Shown here one piece after another: positions 41,773-50,438 of a DNA stretch of 64,000 nt. Where the stretch lies: the NCBI GenBank assembly GCA_947454135.1, contig CANGJI010000001.1, positions 1 through 64,000 of the forward strand. Reading direction: 5' to 3'. The stretch is from Sphingomonadaceae bacterium (GTDB lineage: Bacteria; Pseudomonadota; Alphaproteobacteria; Sphingomonadales; Sphingomonadaceae). The position numbers were made by a program, and so were the translations under genes. A model generated the notes under the pieces. The model was not told the DNA's origin and searched no databases. It was given only the letters and a program-made list of their open reading frames with translations. Position 1 is the stretch's first letter. Every line of letters begins with the position of its first letter.

Positions 41773-44148
41773 ATGCCCAGTTTCGCGCAAAGCCTTGAGA
41801 AGACGCTGCATTCTGCGCTCAGCAATGCATCGGAGCGCAGCCATGAGTATGCGACTCTGGAGCATCTCCTGCTCGCACTGATCGACGATCCCGACGCAGC
41901 GCAGGTGATGCAGGCCTGCGGCGTTGATCTGGGGGATCTCGGCGAGGTTGTGCGCCAGTACCTCGATCAGGAATATCAATCGCTGAAAACGCAGGACAAG
42001 GCCGATCCGCAGCCCACCGCCGGCTTCCAGCGCGTGATCCAGCGCGCCATCCTGCATGTCCAATCCTCCGGAAAGGACACGGTCACCGGCGCCAACGTGC
42101 TGGTTGCGCTGTTCTCCGAACGCGATTCCTACGCGGTCTATTTCCTGCAGCAGCAGGACATGAGCCGCCTCGATGCGGTCAGCTTCATCAGCCATGGCAT
42201 TGGCAAGGGTGGCCGCCAGGTCGAGAGCCGCAGCCCCAAGGGCAGCGAGGAAGCCCAGCCTCAGCAAGAGGAAAAGGCCGACGCCAAAAGCGGGGCAAAG
42301 AAAGATTCCGCACTCGACCAGTTCACCGTCAATCTCAACGAGAAGGCCCTGAACGGCAAGGTCGATCCCCTGATCGGCCGCGGTCCCGAAGTGGACCGCA
42401 CGATCCAGATTCTGTGCCGCCGTTCGAAAAACAACCCGCTTTATGTGGGCGATCCCGGCGTCGGCAAGACTGCGATTGCGGAGGGCCTCGCGCGCAAGAT
42501 CGTCGAGGGCGAAGTTCCCGAAGTGCTCAGCGAGGCGGTGATCTATTCGCTCGATATGGGCGCGCTCCTCGCTGGCACGCGCTATCGCGGCGATTTCGAG
42601 GAGCGCCTCAAGCAGGTCGTCTCTGAACTCGAAAAGATGCCGCACGCGATCCTGTTCATCGACGAAATCCATACGGTGATCGGCGCCGGTGCAACCAGTG
42701 GCGGCGCGATGGACGCCTCCAATCTTCTCAAGCCCGCGCTCTCGGGCGGTACGATCCGATGCATCGGTTCGACCACCTACAAGGAGTTCCGCAATCACTT
42801 CGAAAAGGACCGGGCCTTGCTGCGCCGGTTCCAGAAAATCGATGTGAACGAGCCGACAGTCGAGGACACTATCAAGATCCTCAAGGGCCTGCGCACGGCG
42901 TTCGAGGAACACCACAAGGTTCGCTACACCCCCGATGCGATCAAGACCGCAGTCGAGCTCTCGGCACGCTACATCAACGACCGCAAGCTGCCGGACAAGG
43001 CGATCGACGTGATTGACGAAGTCGGCGCAATGCAGATGCTCGTGCCGCCCTCGAAGCGCAAGAAGGTGATCACCGCGCGCGAGATCGAACAGGTCATCGC
43101 AACGATGGCACGCATTCCGCCCAAGTCCGTTTCGAGTGACGACAAGAAGGTGCTCGAGCATCTCGACCGCGACCTCAAGCGGTTGGTGTTCGGCCAGGAC
43201 AAGGCGATCGAGGTGCTGTCCTCGGCCATGAAGCTGAGCCGCGCGGGCCTGCGCGATCCGGACAAGCCAATCGGCTCGTTCCTGTTCTCGGGTCCAACCG
43301 GCGTGGGCAAGACCGAAGTGGCACGCAGCCTCGCCCAGATCATGGGCATCCCGCTGCAGCGCTTCGACATGTCCGAATACATGGAGCGCCATTCGGTGAG
43401 CCGCCTGATTGGCGCGCCTCCGGGCTATGTCGGCTTCGATCAGGGCGGTCTGCTTACCGATGCTATTGACCAGCAGCCGCATTGCGTCCTGCTGCTCGAC
43501 GAGATCGAGAAGGCTCATCCCGATCTGTTCAACATCCTGCTGCAGGTCATGGATAACGGCCGACTTACCGATCATCACGGCAAGACAGTCGATTTCCGCA
43601 ATGTTGTGCTGATCATGACGACCAATGCCGGCGCCAGCGACATGGCGCGGCAGGGGATCGGATTCGGCGACGTTTCGAAGGCCGACGCGGGCGACGAGGC
43701 GGTGAAGAAGATGTTCACCCCCGAGTTCCGCAACCGCCTCGATGCCATCGTGCCGTTCGCCTACCTGCCGCCCGAAGTCGTCAGCCGCGTGGTCGACAAG
43801 TTCATCCTCCAGCTGGAGCTCCAGTTGGCTGAGCAGAACGTCCATATCCAGTTCGACAGCGAGGCCCGCGCCTGGCTGGCCAAGCAGGGCTACGACCGGC
43901 TCTATGGCGCCCGCCCGATGGGCCGCGTGATCCAGGAGAAGGTCAAGAAGCCACTCGCGGAGGAGCTGCTCTTCGGCAAACTTGCCAATGGCGGCGAAGT
44001 TCACGTCAGCCTCAAGGAAGAGGAAGGCAAACCGACTGCGCTTTCCTTCGAACTGACCCCCGCCGCACCAAAGCTGATCAAGAAGAAGACGCGCAAGGCA
44101 AAGGGCGGCTCAGCGACAGCAGAAGAGCCGAACGCAGACGAAGCCTGA
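41773..44148 (+). CDS. clpA: ATP-dependent Clp protease ATP-binding subunit ClpA
   Basis: MPSFAQSLEKTLHSALSNASERSHEYATLEHLLLALIDD; two AAA modules (GDPGVGKTAIAEGLA, GPTGVGKTEVARSLA). Confidence 0.97.
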   Translation: MPSFAQSLEKTLHSALSNASERSHEYATLEHLLLALIDDPDAAQVMQACGVDLGDLGEVVRQYLDQEYQSLKTQDKADPQPTAGFQRVIQRAILHVQSSGKDTVTGANVLVALFSERDSYAVYFLQQQDMSRLDAVSFISHGIGKGGRQVESRSPKGSEEAQPQQEEKADAKSGAKKDSALDQFTVNLNEKALNGKVDPLIGRGPEVDRTIQILCRRSKNNPLYVGDPGVGKTAIAEGLARKIVEGEVPEVLSEAVIYSLDMGALLAGTRYRGDFEERLKQVVSELEKMPHAILFIDEIHTVIGAGATSGGAMDASNLLKPALSGGTIRCIGSTTYKEFRNHFEKDRALLRRFQKIDVNEPTVEDTIKILKGLRTAFEEHHKVRYTPDAIKTAVELSARYINDRKLPDKAIDVIDEVGAMQMLVPPSKRKKVITAREIEQVIATMARIPPKSVSSDDKKVLEHLDRDLKRLVFGQDKAIEVLSSAMKLSRAGLRDPDKPIGSFLFSGPTGVGKTEVARSLAQIMGIPLQRFDMSEYMERHSVSRLIGAPPGYVGFDQGGLLTDAIDQQPHCVLLLDEIEKAHPDLFNILLQVMDNGRLTDHHGKTVDFRNVVLIMTTNAGASDMARQGIGFGDVSKADAGDEAVKKMFTPEFRNRLDAIVPFAYLPPEVVSRVVDKFILQLELQLAEQNVHIQFDSEARAWLAKQGYDRLYGARPMGRVIQEKVKKPLAEELLFGKLANGGEVHVSLKEEEGKPTALSFELTPAAPKLIKKKTRKAKGGSATAEEPNADEA

Positions 44149-44171
44149 TTGCAGACAGGCTTTTTGGAACA

Positions 44172-44203
44172 AAGGGCGGAGCCTTCGGGTCTCCGCCCTT
44201 TTT
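44172..44203 (+). terminator. Rho-independent terminator after clpA
   Basis: aagggcggag-ccttcgggt-ctccgccctt TTT; perfect 10-bp stem. Confidence 0.85.
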
Positions 44204-44244
44204 GTCTCTGGCAACCGCACGCCGATAACGGCATTCCTCAGCGC

Positions 44245-45249
44245 ATGGCCGGTTGTTTCACGTGGATCAAAGCGGACCCGATGGGCATCCGCATCGTACC
44301 GGCAGACGCATGGATTGATCCTTCGCGTCCGGTGGAGCGGGCGCTGATTACCCACGGGCATGCCGACCACGCTCGCGGTGGACACGGAACGCCCCTGGCG
44401 ACAGCCCAGACACTTGCGATCATGGCGGTCCGGTATGGTGTAGCCAGGGGCACACAGGTCGCTGAGTATCACGACCCGATCGCGATTGGTGGAGGCGTCA
44501 CAGCGACCTTTCTGCCGGCCGGTCATGTTCTCGGCTCAGCGCAGATCCTGCTCGAGCATGCGGGCGAGCGCGTCATCATCACCGGCGATTACAAGCGCAG
44601 CCCCGATCCGACATGCGCGCCGTTTGCGGTTACGCCGTGCGACCTGTTCATCACCGAGGCAACGTTCGGACTTCCGGTGTTTCGTCACCCCCCGATCAGG
44701 GACGAGATCACCAAGCTGTTGGCCGCCCGCGCGGCCAATCAAGACCGCTGCGTGCTGGTGGGCGCCTATGCCCTCGGAAAAGCACAGCGGCTCATTGCAG
44801 AACTCCGGGCCGCGGGGTGGAACGAACCGATCTATCTCCACGGGGCGATGGAAACGATGTGCAGGCTCTACGAAACGCTGGGGATTGACCTTGGAGACTT
44901 GCGGCCGGTCGCTGGCGTACCCAAGGCAGCACTTGCTGGCGCAATCGTTATCTGCCCGCCGTCCGCACTTAACGACCGCTGGAGCCGCCGACTGCCCGAT
45001 CCGCTGACTGCCATGGCCAGCGGTTGGATGCGCGTACGCCAGAGAGTGCGTCAGCGCGGGGTAGAACTACCCCTCGTCATTTCTGATCATGCTGACTGGG
45101 AAGAACTCACCTCGACCATTTGCGAAGTGAACCCGGCGGAAATCTGGGTGACTCACGGGCGTGAGGAAGCGCTACTTCGCTGGTGCGAACTGAATCAGCG
45201 CAAGGCCCGAGCTCTTGCGCTGACTGGCTATGAGGACGAGGATGAGTGA
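44245..45249 (+). CDS. Ligase-associated DNA exonuclease (MBL-fold, beta-CASP-like)
   Basis: WIDPSRPVERALITHGHADHARGGHG; LPAGHVLGSAQILLEHAGERVIITGDYKRSPDPTCAPF; adjacent to an ATP-dependent DNA ligase. Confidence 0.9.
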   Translation: MAGCFTWIKADPMGIRIVPADAWIDPSRPVERALITHGHADHARGGHGTPLATAQTLAIMAVRYGVARGTQVAEYHDPIAIGGGVTATFLPAGHVLGSAQILLEHAGERVIITGDYKRSPDPTCAPFAVTPCDLFITEATFGLPVFRHPPIRDEITKLLAARAANQDRCVLVGAYALGKAQRLIAELRAAGWNEPIYLHGAMETMCRLYETLGIDLGDLRPVAGVPKAALAGAIVICPPSALNDRWSRRLPDPLTAMASGWMRVRQRVRQRGVELPLVISDHADWEELTSTICEVNPAEIWVTHGREEALLRWCELNQRKARALALTGYEDEDE

Positions 45250-45279
45250 TCTCGCGCGCCTCCGCGTCCGGAGGAGATA

Positions 45280-46875
45280 ATGGAGCGGTTTGCCGGCCTC
45301 CTCGACAGCCTGCTCCTGACGCCGTCTCGCAACGGAAAGCTTGAGCTGATCGCCAGCTATCTGCGCGAGACACCTGATCCGGATCGGGGCTGGGCTTTGG
45401 CGGCGCTTACTGGGGCGATTGATTTTCCCGTAATCAAGGCGAGCACGGTGCGCGGTCTGATGGCGGATCGCGTCGATCCCGTGCTGTGGTCACTCTCACG
45501 TGACTTCGTTGGCGATACCGCAGAAACGGCGAGCCTGCTTTGGCCAGAGCCCCAAGCGGCGCGAAACGAACCGCCCCCTACGCTGGGTGAAGTCGTGACC
45601 ATCCTATCCCGAGCTACGCGAGCAAGCGCACCGATAGTGCTTTCCAGCTTGCTCGATCAGTTCGATACAGCTGGCCGTTATGCCCTCATCAAGTTTGCCA
45701 CGGGCGCTCTGCGGATCGGCATATCGGCTCGGCTCGCCAAGGTCGCCTTTGCGCAGGCATTTGGCGTACCGGTCGATGATGTCGAAGAGTACTGGCACGG
45801 CCAGCAGCCGCCATATTCAGATCTATTTGCCTGGGCCATCGGGACTGCACCTGCGCCGCGCACAGACCAGCTGCCCCTGTTCCGCCCATTCATGCTTGCT
45901 CATCCGCTGGAAGACCTGACGATCGATCTCACCGACTACGTGGCTGAATGGAAATGGGATGGGATTCGTGTCCAGATCGTCAACGTCGGTGGCGATACCA
46001 GGGTCTATTCGCGAGGCGGCGATGAAATCTCGATAAGCTTTCCCGAAATCGCTGGCGCGCTGAATATTCCAGCGGTCCTGGACGGCGAACTGCTGGTTCG
46101 CGGAACAGTGCAGGGCGGCGAGGCGGGGGGAGCCGCAAGTTTCAATGCGCTACAGCAGCGGCTCGGACGCAAGGCTGTTTCAAAGGCGATGCTGAATGAG
46201 GCACCAGCTTTTGTGCGGCTGTATGATCTTCTCATTCTGGACGGAGAGGACCTGCGCGAACTGCCTTGGTCAGAGCGGCGCAGGCGACTGGAAGGCCTGA
46301 TGCCGCAACTTGATCCTGAGCGGTTCGACCTTTCACAGATAATCGCGGTAAAGGACATGGACGCACTCGGCGAAATCCGCGCCGTGGCGCGGGACTCAGC
46401 GATCGAAGGGGTCATGCTTAAGCATCGCCAATCGCCTTATGTGGCAGGGCGAAGGGCCGGGCTCTGGTACAAGTGGAAACGAGAACCACTGCTGATCGAC
46501 TGCGTGCTGATGTACGCGCAGCGAGGCTCGGGCAAGCGTTCGTCGTTCTACTCAGACTTCACGTTCGGGTGCTGGAACGGCGATCCGGATGCAGGCGCAG
46601 AACTGCTGCCGGTAGGCAAAGCCTACTTCGGGTTTACAGATGAGGAACTCCGGTTCCTTGATCGCCATGTCCGGCAGCATACCGTGGCGAAGTATGGTCC
46701 GGTTCGGGAAACAGACCGAAGCCTCGTGTTCGAGGTGGCATTCGATTCGGTACACATCAGCAAGCGCCACAAGTCGGGCGTTGCCATGCGCTTTCCGCGG
46801 ATCCACCGCATCAGGCAGGACAAACCGGCGCACGAAGCAGAACGGCTCGAGACGCTGCGCGCATTGATAACTTGA
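45280..46875 (+). CDS. ATP-dependent DNA ligase (cisplatin damage response type)
   Basis: EWKWDGIRVQIVN (adenylation motif KxDGxR), VLDGELLVRG, GVMLKHRQSPYVAGRRAGLWYKWKREPLLIDCVLMYAQRGSGKRSSFYSDFTFGCW. Confidence 0.94.
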   Translation: MERFAGLLDSLLLTPSRNGKLELIASYLRETPDPDRGWALAALTGAIDFPVIKASTVRGLMADRVDPVLWSLSRDFVGDTAETASLLWPEPQAARNEPPPTLGEVVTILSRATRASAPIVLSSLLDQFDTAGRYALIKFATGALRIGISARLAKVAFAQAFGVPVDDVEEYWHGQQPPYSDLFAWAIGTAPAPRTDQLPLFRPFMLAHPLEDLTIDLTDYVAEWKWDGIRVQIVNVGGDTRVYSRGGDEISISFPEIAGALNIPAVLDGELLVRGTVQGGEAGGAASFNALQQRLGRKAVSKAMLNEAPAFVRLYDLLILDGEDLRELPWSERRRRLEGLMPQLDPERFDLSQIIAVKDMDALGEIRAVARDSAIEGVMLKHRQSPYVAGRRAGLWYKWKREPLLIDCVLMYAQRGSGKRSSFYSDFTFGCWNGDPDAGAELLPVGKAYFGFTDEELRFLDRHVRQHTVAKYGPVRETDRSLVFEVAFDSVHISKRHKSGVAMRFPRIHRIRQDKPAHEAERLETLRALIT

Positions 46876-46949
46876 TCTCCATCAAGGCAGGTCGTGCGAG
46901 GGGCTGGCAGAGATCAGCTTGCCCCACCGTGCCTTGGGAGTGAACAGTC

Positions 46950-47351
46950 TTGGCCACGACGACCGAAACTTCTGCCGCAAGCCCCTATGACCGGATTGGC
47001 GGCCTTGCCACTCTTCGCCAGATCACCGACCGCTTCTACGACCTGATGGAGACCGAACCTGCATTCAAGACGCTGAGGGCCATGCACGCGCCCGATCTCG
47101 GACCAATGCGCGAATCACTGCCACTATTCCTGGCTGGCTGGAGCGGTGGCCCCCGGACATGGTGGGAAGCCAATCCTGGCAAATGCATGGTGAGCATGCA
47201 TTCCCCGTTCGGTATTGACGCTACGACTGCCGGACAATGGGCCGACGCGATGCGGCAGGCGATCAGCGATGTCGCACCAAGCGACACTGCAATTGCCGGG
47301 GCGCTGGCGGACGTGCTGGACCGCATGGCGCGAGGGATGGCGAAAGCCTGA
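46950..47351 (+). CDS. Group II truncated haemoglobin (TTG start)
   Basis: YDRIGGLATLRQITDRFYDLMETEPAFKTLRAMHAPDLGPMRESLPLFLAGWSGGPRTWWE. Confidence 0.88.
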   Translation: MATTTETSAASPYDRIGGLATLRQITDRFYDLMETEPAFKTLRAMHAPDLGPMRESLPLFLAGWSGGPRTWWEANPGKCMVSMHSPFGIDATTAGQWADAMRQAISDVAPSDTAIAGALADVLDRMARGMAKA

Positions 47352-47386
47352 TTTGCCAGGGTCGGGCAAGGCGCTAGGATGGTGGA

Positions 47387-48025
47387 ATGCTGCGCTATGA
47401 TCCGGGCCGACGCAAACTGGCGATAGCACTTTCCGGTCTAGCGGGATTTGTCGATGCAGTCGGATTTCTCTCGGCCAACGGCTACTTCGTGTCGTTTATG
47501 TCGGGTAACTCGACACGGCTCGGCGTGGCGCTGAGTTCGGGAAGCGATAGGGCACTGATCCCGGCCCTCCTGATCGTGTTGTTTGTGTGCGGGGTGACGC
47601 TAGGCGCGCTCGTAGCCCTAATGGCTGGTAGCCGGAGAAAACCAGTGATCCTCGGCATGGTCACTGCGCTTCTGCTCCTTGGTGCGACAGCGCGTTCGCT
47701 TGGCTCTGAAACGGCCATGCTGACGGCTATCGTGCTTGCGATGGGGACGATCAACAACACGTTCCAGCGCGACGGCGAAGTGACTTTGGGACTGACCTAC
47801 ATGACGGGCGCACTCGTTCGTCTTGGGCAGAGTCTGGCATTGTGGCTTGCGGGCAAGACAGCGCCGGGCTGGATCCAGTGGGGCCTTCTCTGGGCCGGCC
47901 TGCTCTCGGGCGCAGTGCTGGGCGCATTCTTCCAAAGCCGCTTGCCATCAGGCTGCCTGTGGATCGCAGCCGCGTGGGCGGCCACGATGGCGCTCGTTGC
48001 GATCAGGCTTCCGGCGGAATCCTGA
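47387..48025 (+). CDS. YoaK/DUF1275 family membrane protein
   Basis: ALSGLAGFVDAVGFLSANGYFVSFMSGNSTRLGVAL; AMGTINNTFQRDGEVTLGLTYMTGALVRLGQ. Confidence 0.92.
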   Translation: MLRYDPGRRKLAIALSGLAGFVDAVGFLSANGYFVSFMSGNSTRLGVALSSGSDRALIPALLIVLFVCGVTLGALVALMAGSRRKPVILGMVTALLLLGATARSLGSETAMLTAIVLAMGTINNTFQRDGEVTLGLTYMTGALVRLGQSLALWLAGKTAPGWIQWGLLWAGLLSGAVLGAFFQSRLPSGCLWIAAAWAATMALVAIRLPAES

Positions 48026-48290
48026 ACAGCTTCTCGCGCGAAGTTGCGCCGCGCAACAAGGCAATCTGAGATGAAGGAATGGCAAGCGCCTGCCCCAGCA
48101 TATTGATAACAGCGGCTGTCGCCTTGCCATCCTCAGGCTTGGTTCGCACCTTGACGAGCACACGCCCTGAGTCGATCTCGACGCCCTCCCTTCGGGCACC
48201 TGGCGTCACGCGGACGGAAAGCCGCCCGTCAGTATCGGCCAGAGCCCTCAACGCCTGCGCAGAGGGAAAATCAGCCTTCGGACGCGCCAT
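48003..48290 (-). CDS. DUF167 family protein
   Basis: GRLSVRVTPGARREGVEIDSGRVLVKVRTKPEDGKATAAVINMLGQALAIPSSQIALLRGATSREKLFRI. Confidence 0.9.
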   Translation of the reverse strand: MARPKADFPSAQALRALADTDGRLSVRVTPGARREGVEIDSGRVLVKVRTKPEDGKATAAVINMLGQALAIPSSQIALLRGATSREKLFRIPPEA

Positions 48291-48840
48291 TGCTGGCCAG
48301 TGCTTCACGGTGTGCGCGTGCGTTGCCGACATAATGCCTGACACCAAGCTGCATCTCGGCGATCGCCATATCTGTGAGGTCACGCATGTAGGCAGCAGGG
48401 CGGCCGCCCCATAGCTGGCGTGATGCAATGCGCTTGCCCGGGGTAAGCAGCGCGCCTGCCGCCAGCATGCCATCCCCCTCGATGACCGCGCCGTTCATCA
48501 CGACCGCACCAAGGCCGACAAACGCGCGATCTTCCAAGGTGCAACCGTGAAGCATAACCATGTGCCCGACGAGCACGTCCTCACCGATCAGGGTAGGAAA
48601 GCCTTGCGGATGGCGCGGATCGGGGCTGTCGCAGTGGATCACCGTACCGTCCTGAATGTTGCTGCGGGCGCCGATCACGATCCGGTTTACATCGCCCCGG
48701 AGCACGCAGTTGTACCAGATTGAAGCGTCTGGCCCGATCTCGACATCGCCGATAATCCGGCACCCCGGCGCAATGAAAGCGCTCGAATGGATGCGCGGTG
48801 CCTTGCCGTGGATGGCGGCTATGGTGACGGCCTCATGCAT
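48271..48840 (-). CDS. Gamma carbonic anhydrase family protein
   Basis: Left-handed beta-helix hexapeptide repeats: APGCRIIGDVEIGPDASIWYNCVLRGDVNRIVIGARSNIQDGTVIH...GHMVMLHGCTLEDRAFVGLGAVVMNGAVIEG. Confidence 0.93.
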   Translation of the reverse strand: MHEAVTIAAIHGKAPRIHSSAFIAPGCRIIGDVEIGPDASIWYNCVLRGDVNRIVIGARSNIQDGTVIHCDSPDPRHPQGFPTLIGEDVLVGHMVMLHGCTLEDRAFVGLGAVVMNGAVIEGDGMLAAGALLTPGKRIASRQLWGGRPAAYMRDLTDMAIAEMQLGVRHYVGNARAHREALASNGASEG

Positions 48841-48850
48841 GACGCTTCCT

Positions 48851-49384
48851 TCAATCAGCCTCCGGCTCGGGCCGGTGAATGCGGTAGAGAATGTGCGGCC
48901 GGAGTGGATCGCCTTCGTCCAGCTCGGGATGATCGAAATCCTCGTCGGGATAGCGGATCATTCCCAGACGCTCCATCAAACCCCAACTGCGCACATTGGC
49001 GAGGTTGGTGATAGCCATGATAGCCGGCACTTCCAGATTGGCCCAAGCCCAGGCCAGGGAAGCCTCGGCAGCTTCCCGCGCCAGGCCTTGCCCCCACGCA
49101 TGGTGCGCTAGACGCCAGCCGATCTCGTGCTCGAAGATGGGTGACCGGGGCGGCAGGATTCCGCAGAATCCAATGAAATCCCCCTCGGCTTTGCGCTCAA
49201 GGGCCCAGAAAACGTGGCCGTGCTCGCGTTCTGTCGCGATCATTCGATCGACTGCGGCATCGCTGTCTGCACGCGTCAATGGAGGAAGGTAGGCCATGAC
49301 GCGCGGATCACAGGCCATTGCCCAGAATGGCTCGCGGTCAGCATCGCGCCATGGGCGCAAGATAAGCCGCTCGGTTTCGATCAT
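48851..49384 (-). CDS. GNAT family N-acetyltransferase (RimJ/RimL-type)
   Basis: MIETERLILRPWRDADREPFWAMACDPRVMAYLPP...EIGWRLAHHAWGQGLAREAAEASLAWAW. Confidence 0.9.
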   Translation of the reverse strand: MIETERLILRPWRDADREPFWAMACDPRVMAYLPPLTRADSDAAVDRMIATEREHGHVFWALERKAEGDFIGFCGILPPRSPIFEHEIGWRLAHHAWGQGLAREAAEASLAWAWANLEVPAIMAITNLANVRSWGLMERLGMIRYPDEDFDHPELDEGDPLRPHILYRIHRPEPEAD

Positions 49385-49391
49385 CCGAGCT

Positions 49392-50387
49392 TCAGGCACC
49401 CATCAGTCGCGCAGCGTGCAGCGCGTGGTACGTGAGGACGCCGGAGCAACCCGCACGTTTGAACGCGAGCAAGGTTTCCAGCACCAACGCATCCCGATCC
49501 CCAGCCCCGACTGCCGCAGCCGCTTCGATCATCGCGTACTCGCCGCTCACCTGATAGGCGAAGACGGGCACCTGAAACGCCTCTTTCACGCGCAGTGCGA
49601 TGTCGAGGTAGGGCAGACCGGGCTTGACCATCACGCTGTCCGCGCCCTCGGCAATATCGAGTTCGACCTCACGCAGCGCTTCCTCGGCGTTGCCCGGATC
49701 CATCTGGTAGGTCTTCTTGTTGCCCTTGAGCAGGCCGCGCGATCCGACGGCATCACGGAACGGGCCATAGAAGGCAGACGCATATTTCGCCGCGTAGGCC
49801 ATGATCTGCACATTGATATGGCCACCCTCTTCGAGGGCCTCGCGGATCGAACCGATCCGGCCGTCCATCATGTCGGAAGGGGCGATGATGTCAGCGCCAG
49901 CTGCTGCCTGGTTAAGGCTTTGGCCGACCAGCACATCGACTGTTGCATCGTTGAGAACATAGCCCTCATCATCGATCAGGCCGTCTTGCCCATGACTGGT
50001 GTACGGGTCGAGCGCGACGTCGGTCAGAACACCAAGCGATTCACCGCAGGCATCCTTGATGGCCTTGATGGCCCGGCACATCAGATTGTCTGGATTGAGC
50101 GCTTCGGCCCCGTCCTCGCTACGGCGATTCGGTTGCGTGTTCGGGAACAATGCAATGCATGGAATACCAGCCGCGGCGGCCTCCTTGGCGCGCTGTGCCA
50201 CGAGATCGACTGACCATCGCGACACGCCTGGCAAAGAACCGATCGGGTCTTCAATTCCGTGCCCATCGGTCACGAACAGAGGCCAGATCAGATCGGCAGG
50301 GGTGACAAGCACTTCACGGTGAAGGGCGCGGCTCCACGCGGTGGCGCGGGTGCGGCGGAGGCGGACGTTGGGGTAGCCAGCAGACAT
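49392..50387 (-). CDS. hemB: Porphobilinogen synthase (delta-aminolevulinic acid dehydratase)
   Basis: MSAGYPNVRLRRTRATAWSRALHREVLVTPADLIWPLFVTDG; ADIIAPSDMMDGRIGSIREAL; MVKPGLPYLDI. Confidence 0.97.
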   Translation of the reverse strand: MSAGYPNVRLRRTRATAWSRALHREVLVTPADLIWPLFVTDGHGIEDPIGSLPGVSRWSVDLVAQRAKEAAAAGIPCIALFPNTQPNRRSEDGAEALNPDNLMCRAIKAIKDACGESLGVLTDVALDPYTSHGQDGLIDDEGYVLNDATVDVLVGQSLNQAAAGADIIAPSDMMDGRIGSIREALEEGGHINVQIMAYAAKYASAFYGPFRDAVGSRGLLKGNKKTYQMDPGNAEEALREVELDIAEGADSVMVKPGLPYLDIALRVKEAFQVPVFAYQVSGEYAMIEAAAAVGAGDRDALVLETLLAFKRAGCSGVLTYHALHAARLMGA

Positions 50388-50438
50388 GATGGTTGTTCTA
50401 GGCGCTGCAGCACCTTTGGGCAACCAGGTCGGGCCTTG

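Noticed and set aside
41695-44004. 769-aa minus-strand ORF
   Set aside because: Antisense shadow of clpA; no recognisable domain.
44245-45249. Metallo-beta-lactamase resistance gene
   Set aside because: Ligase-adjacent beta-CASP-like nuclease; MBL fold only.
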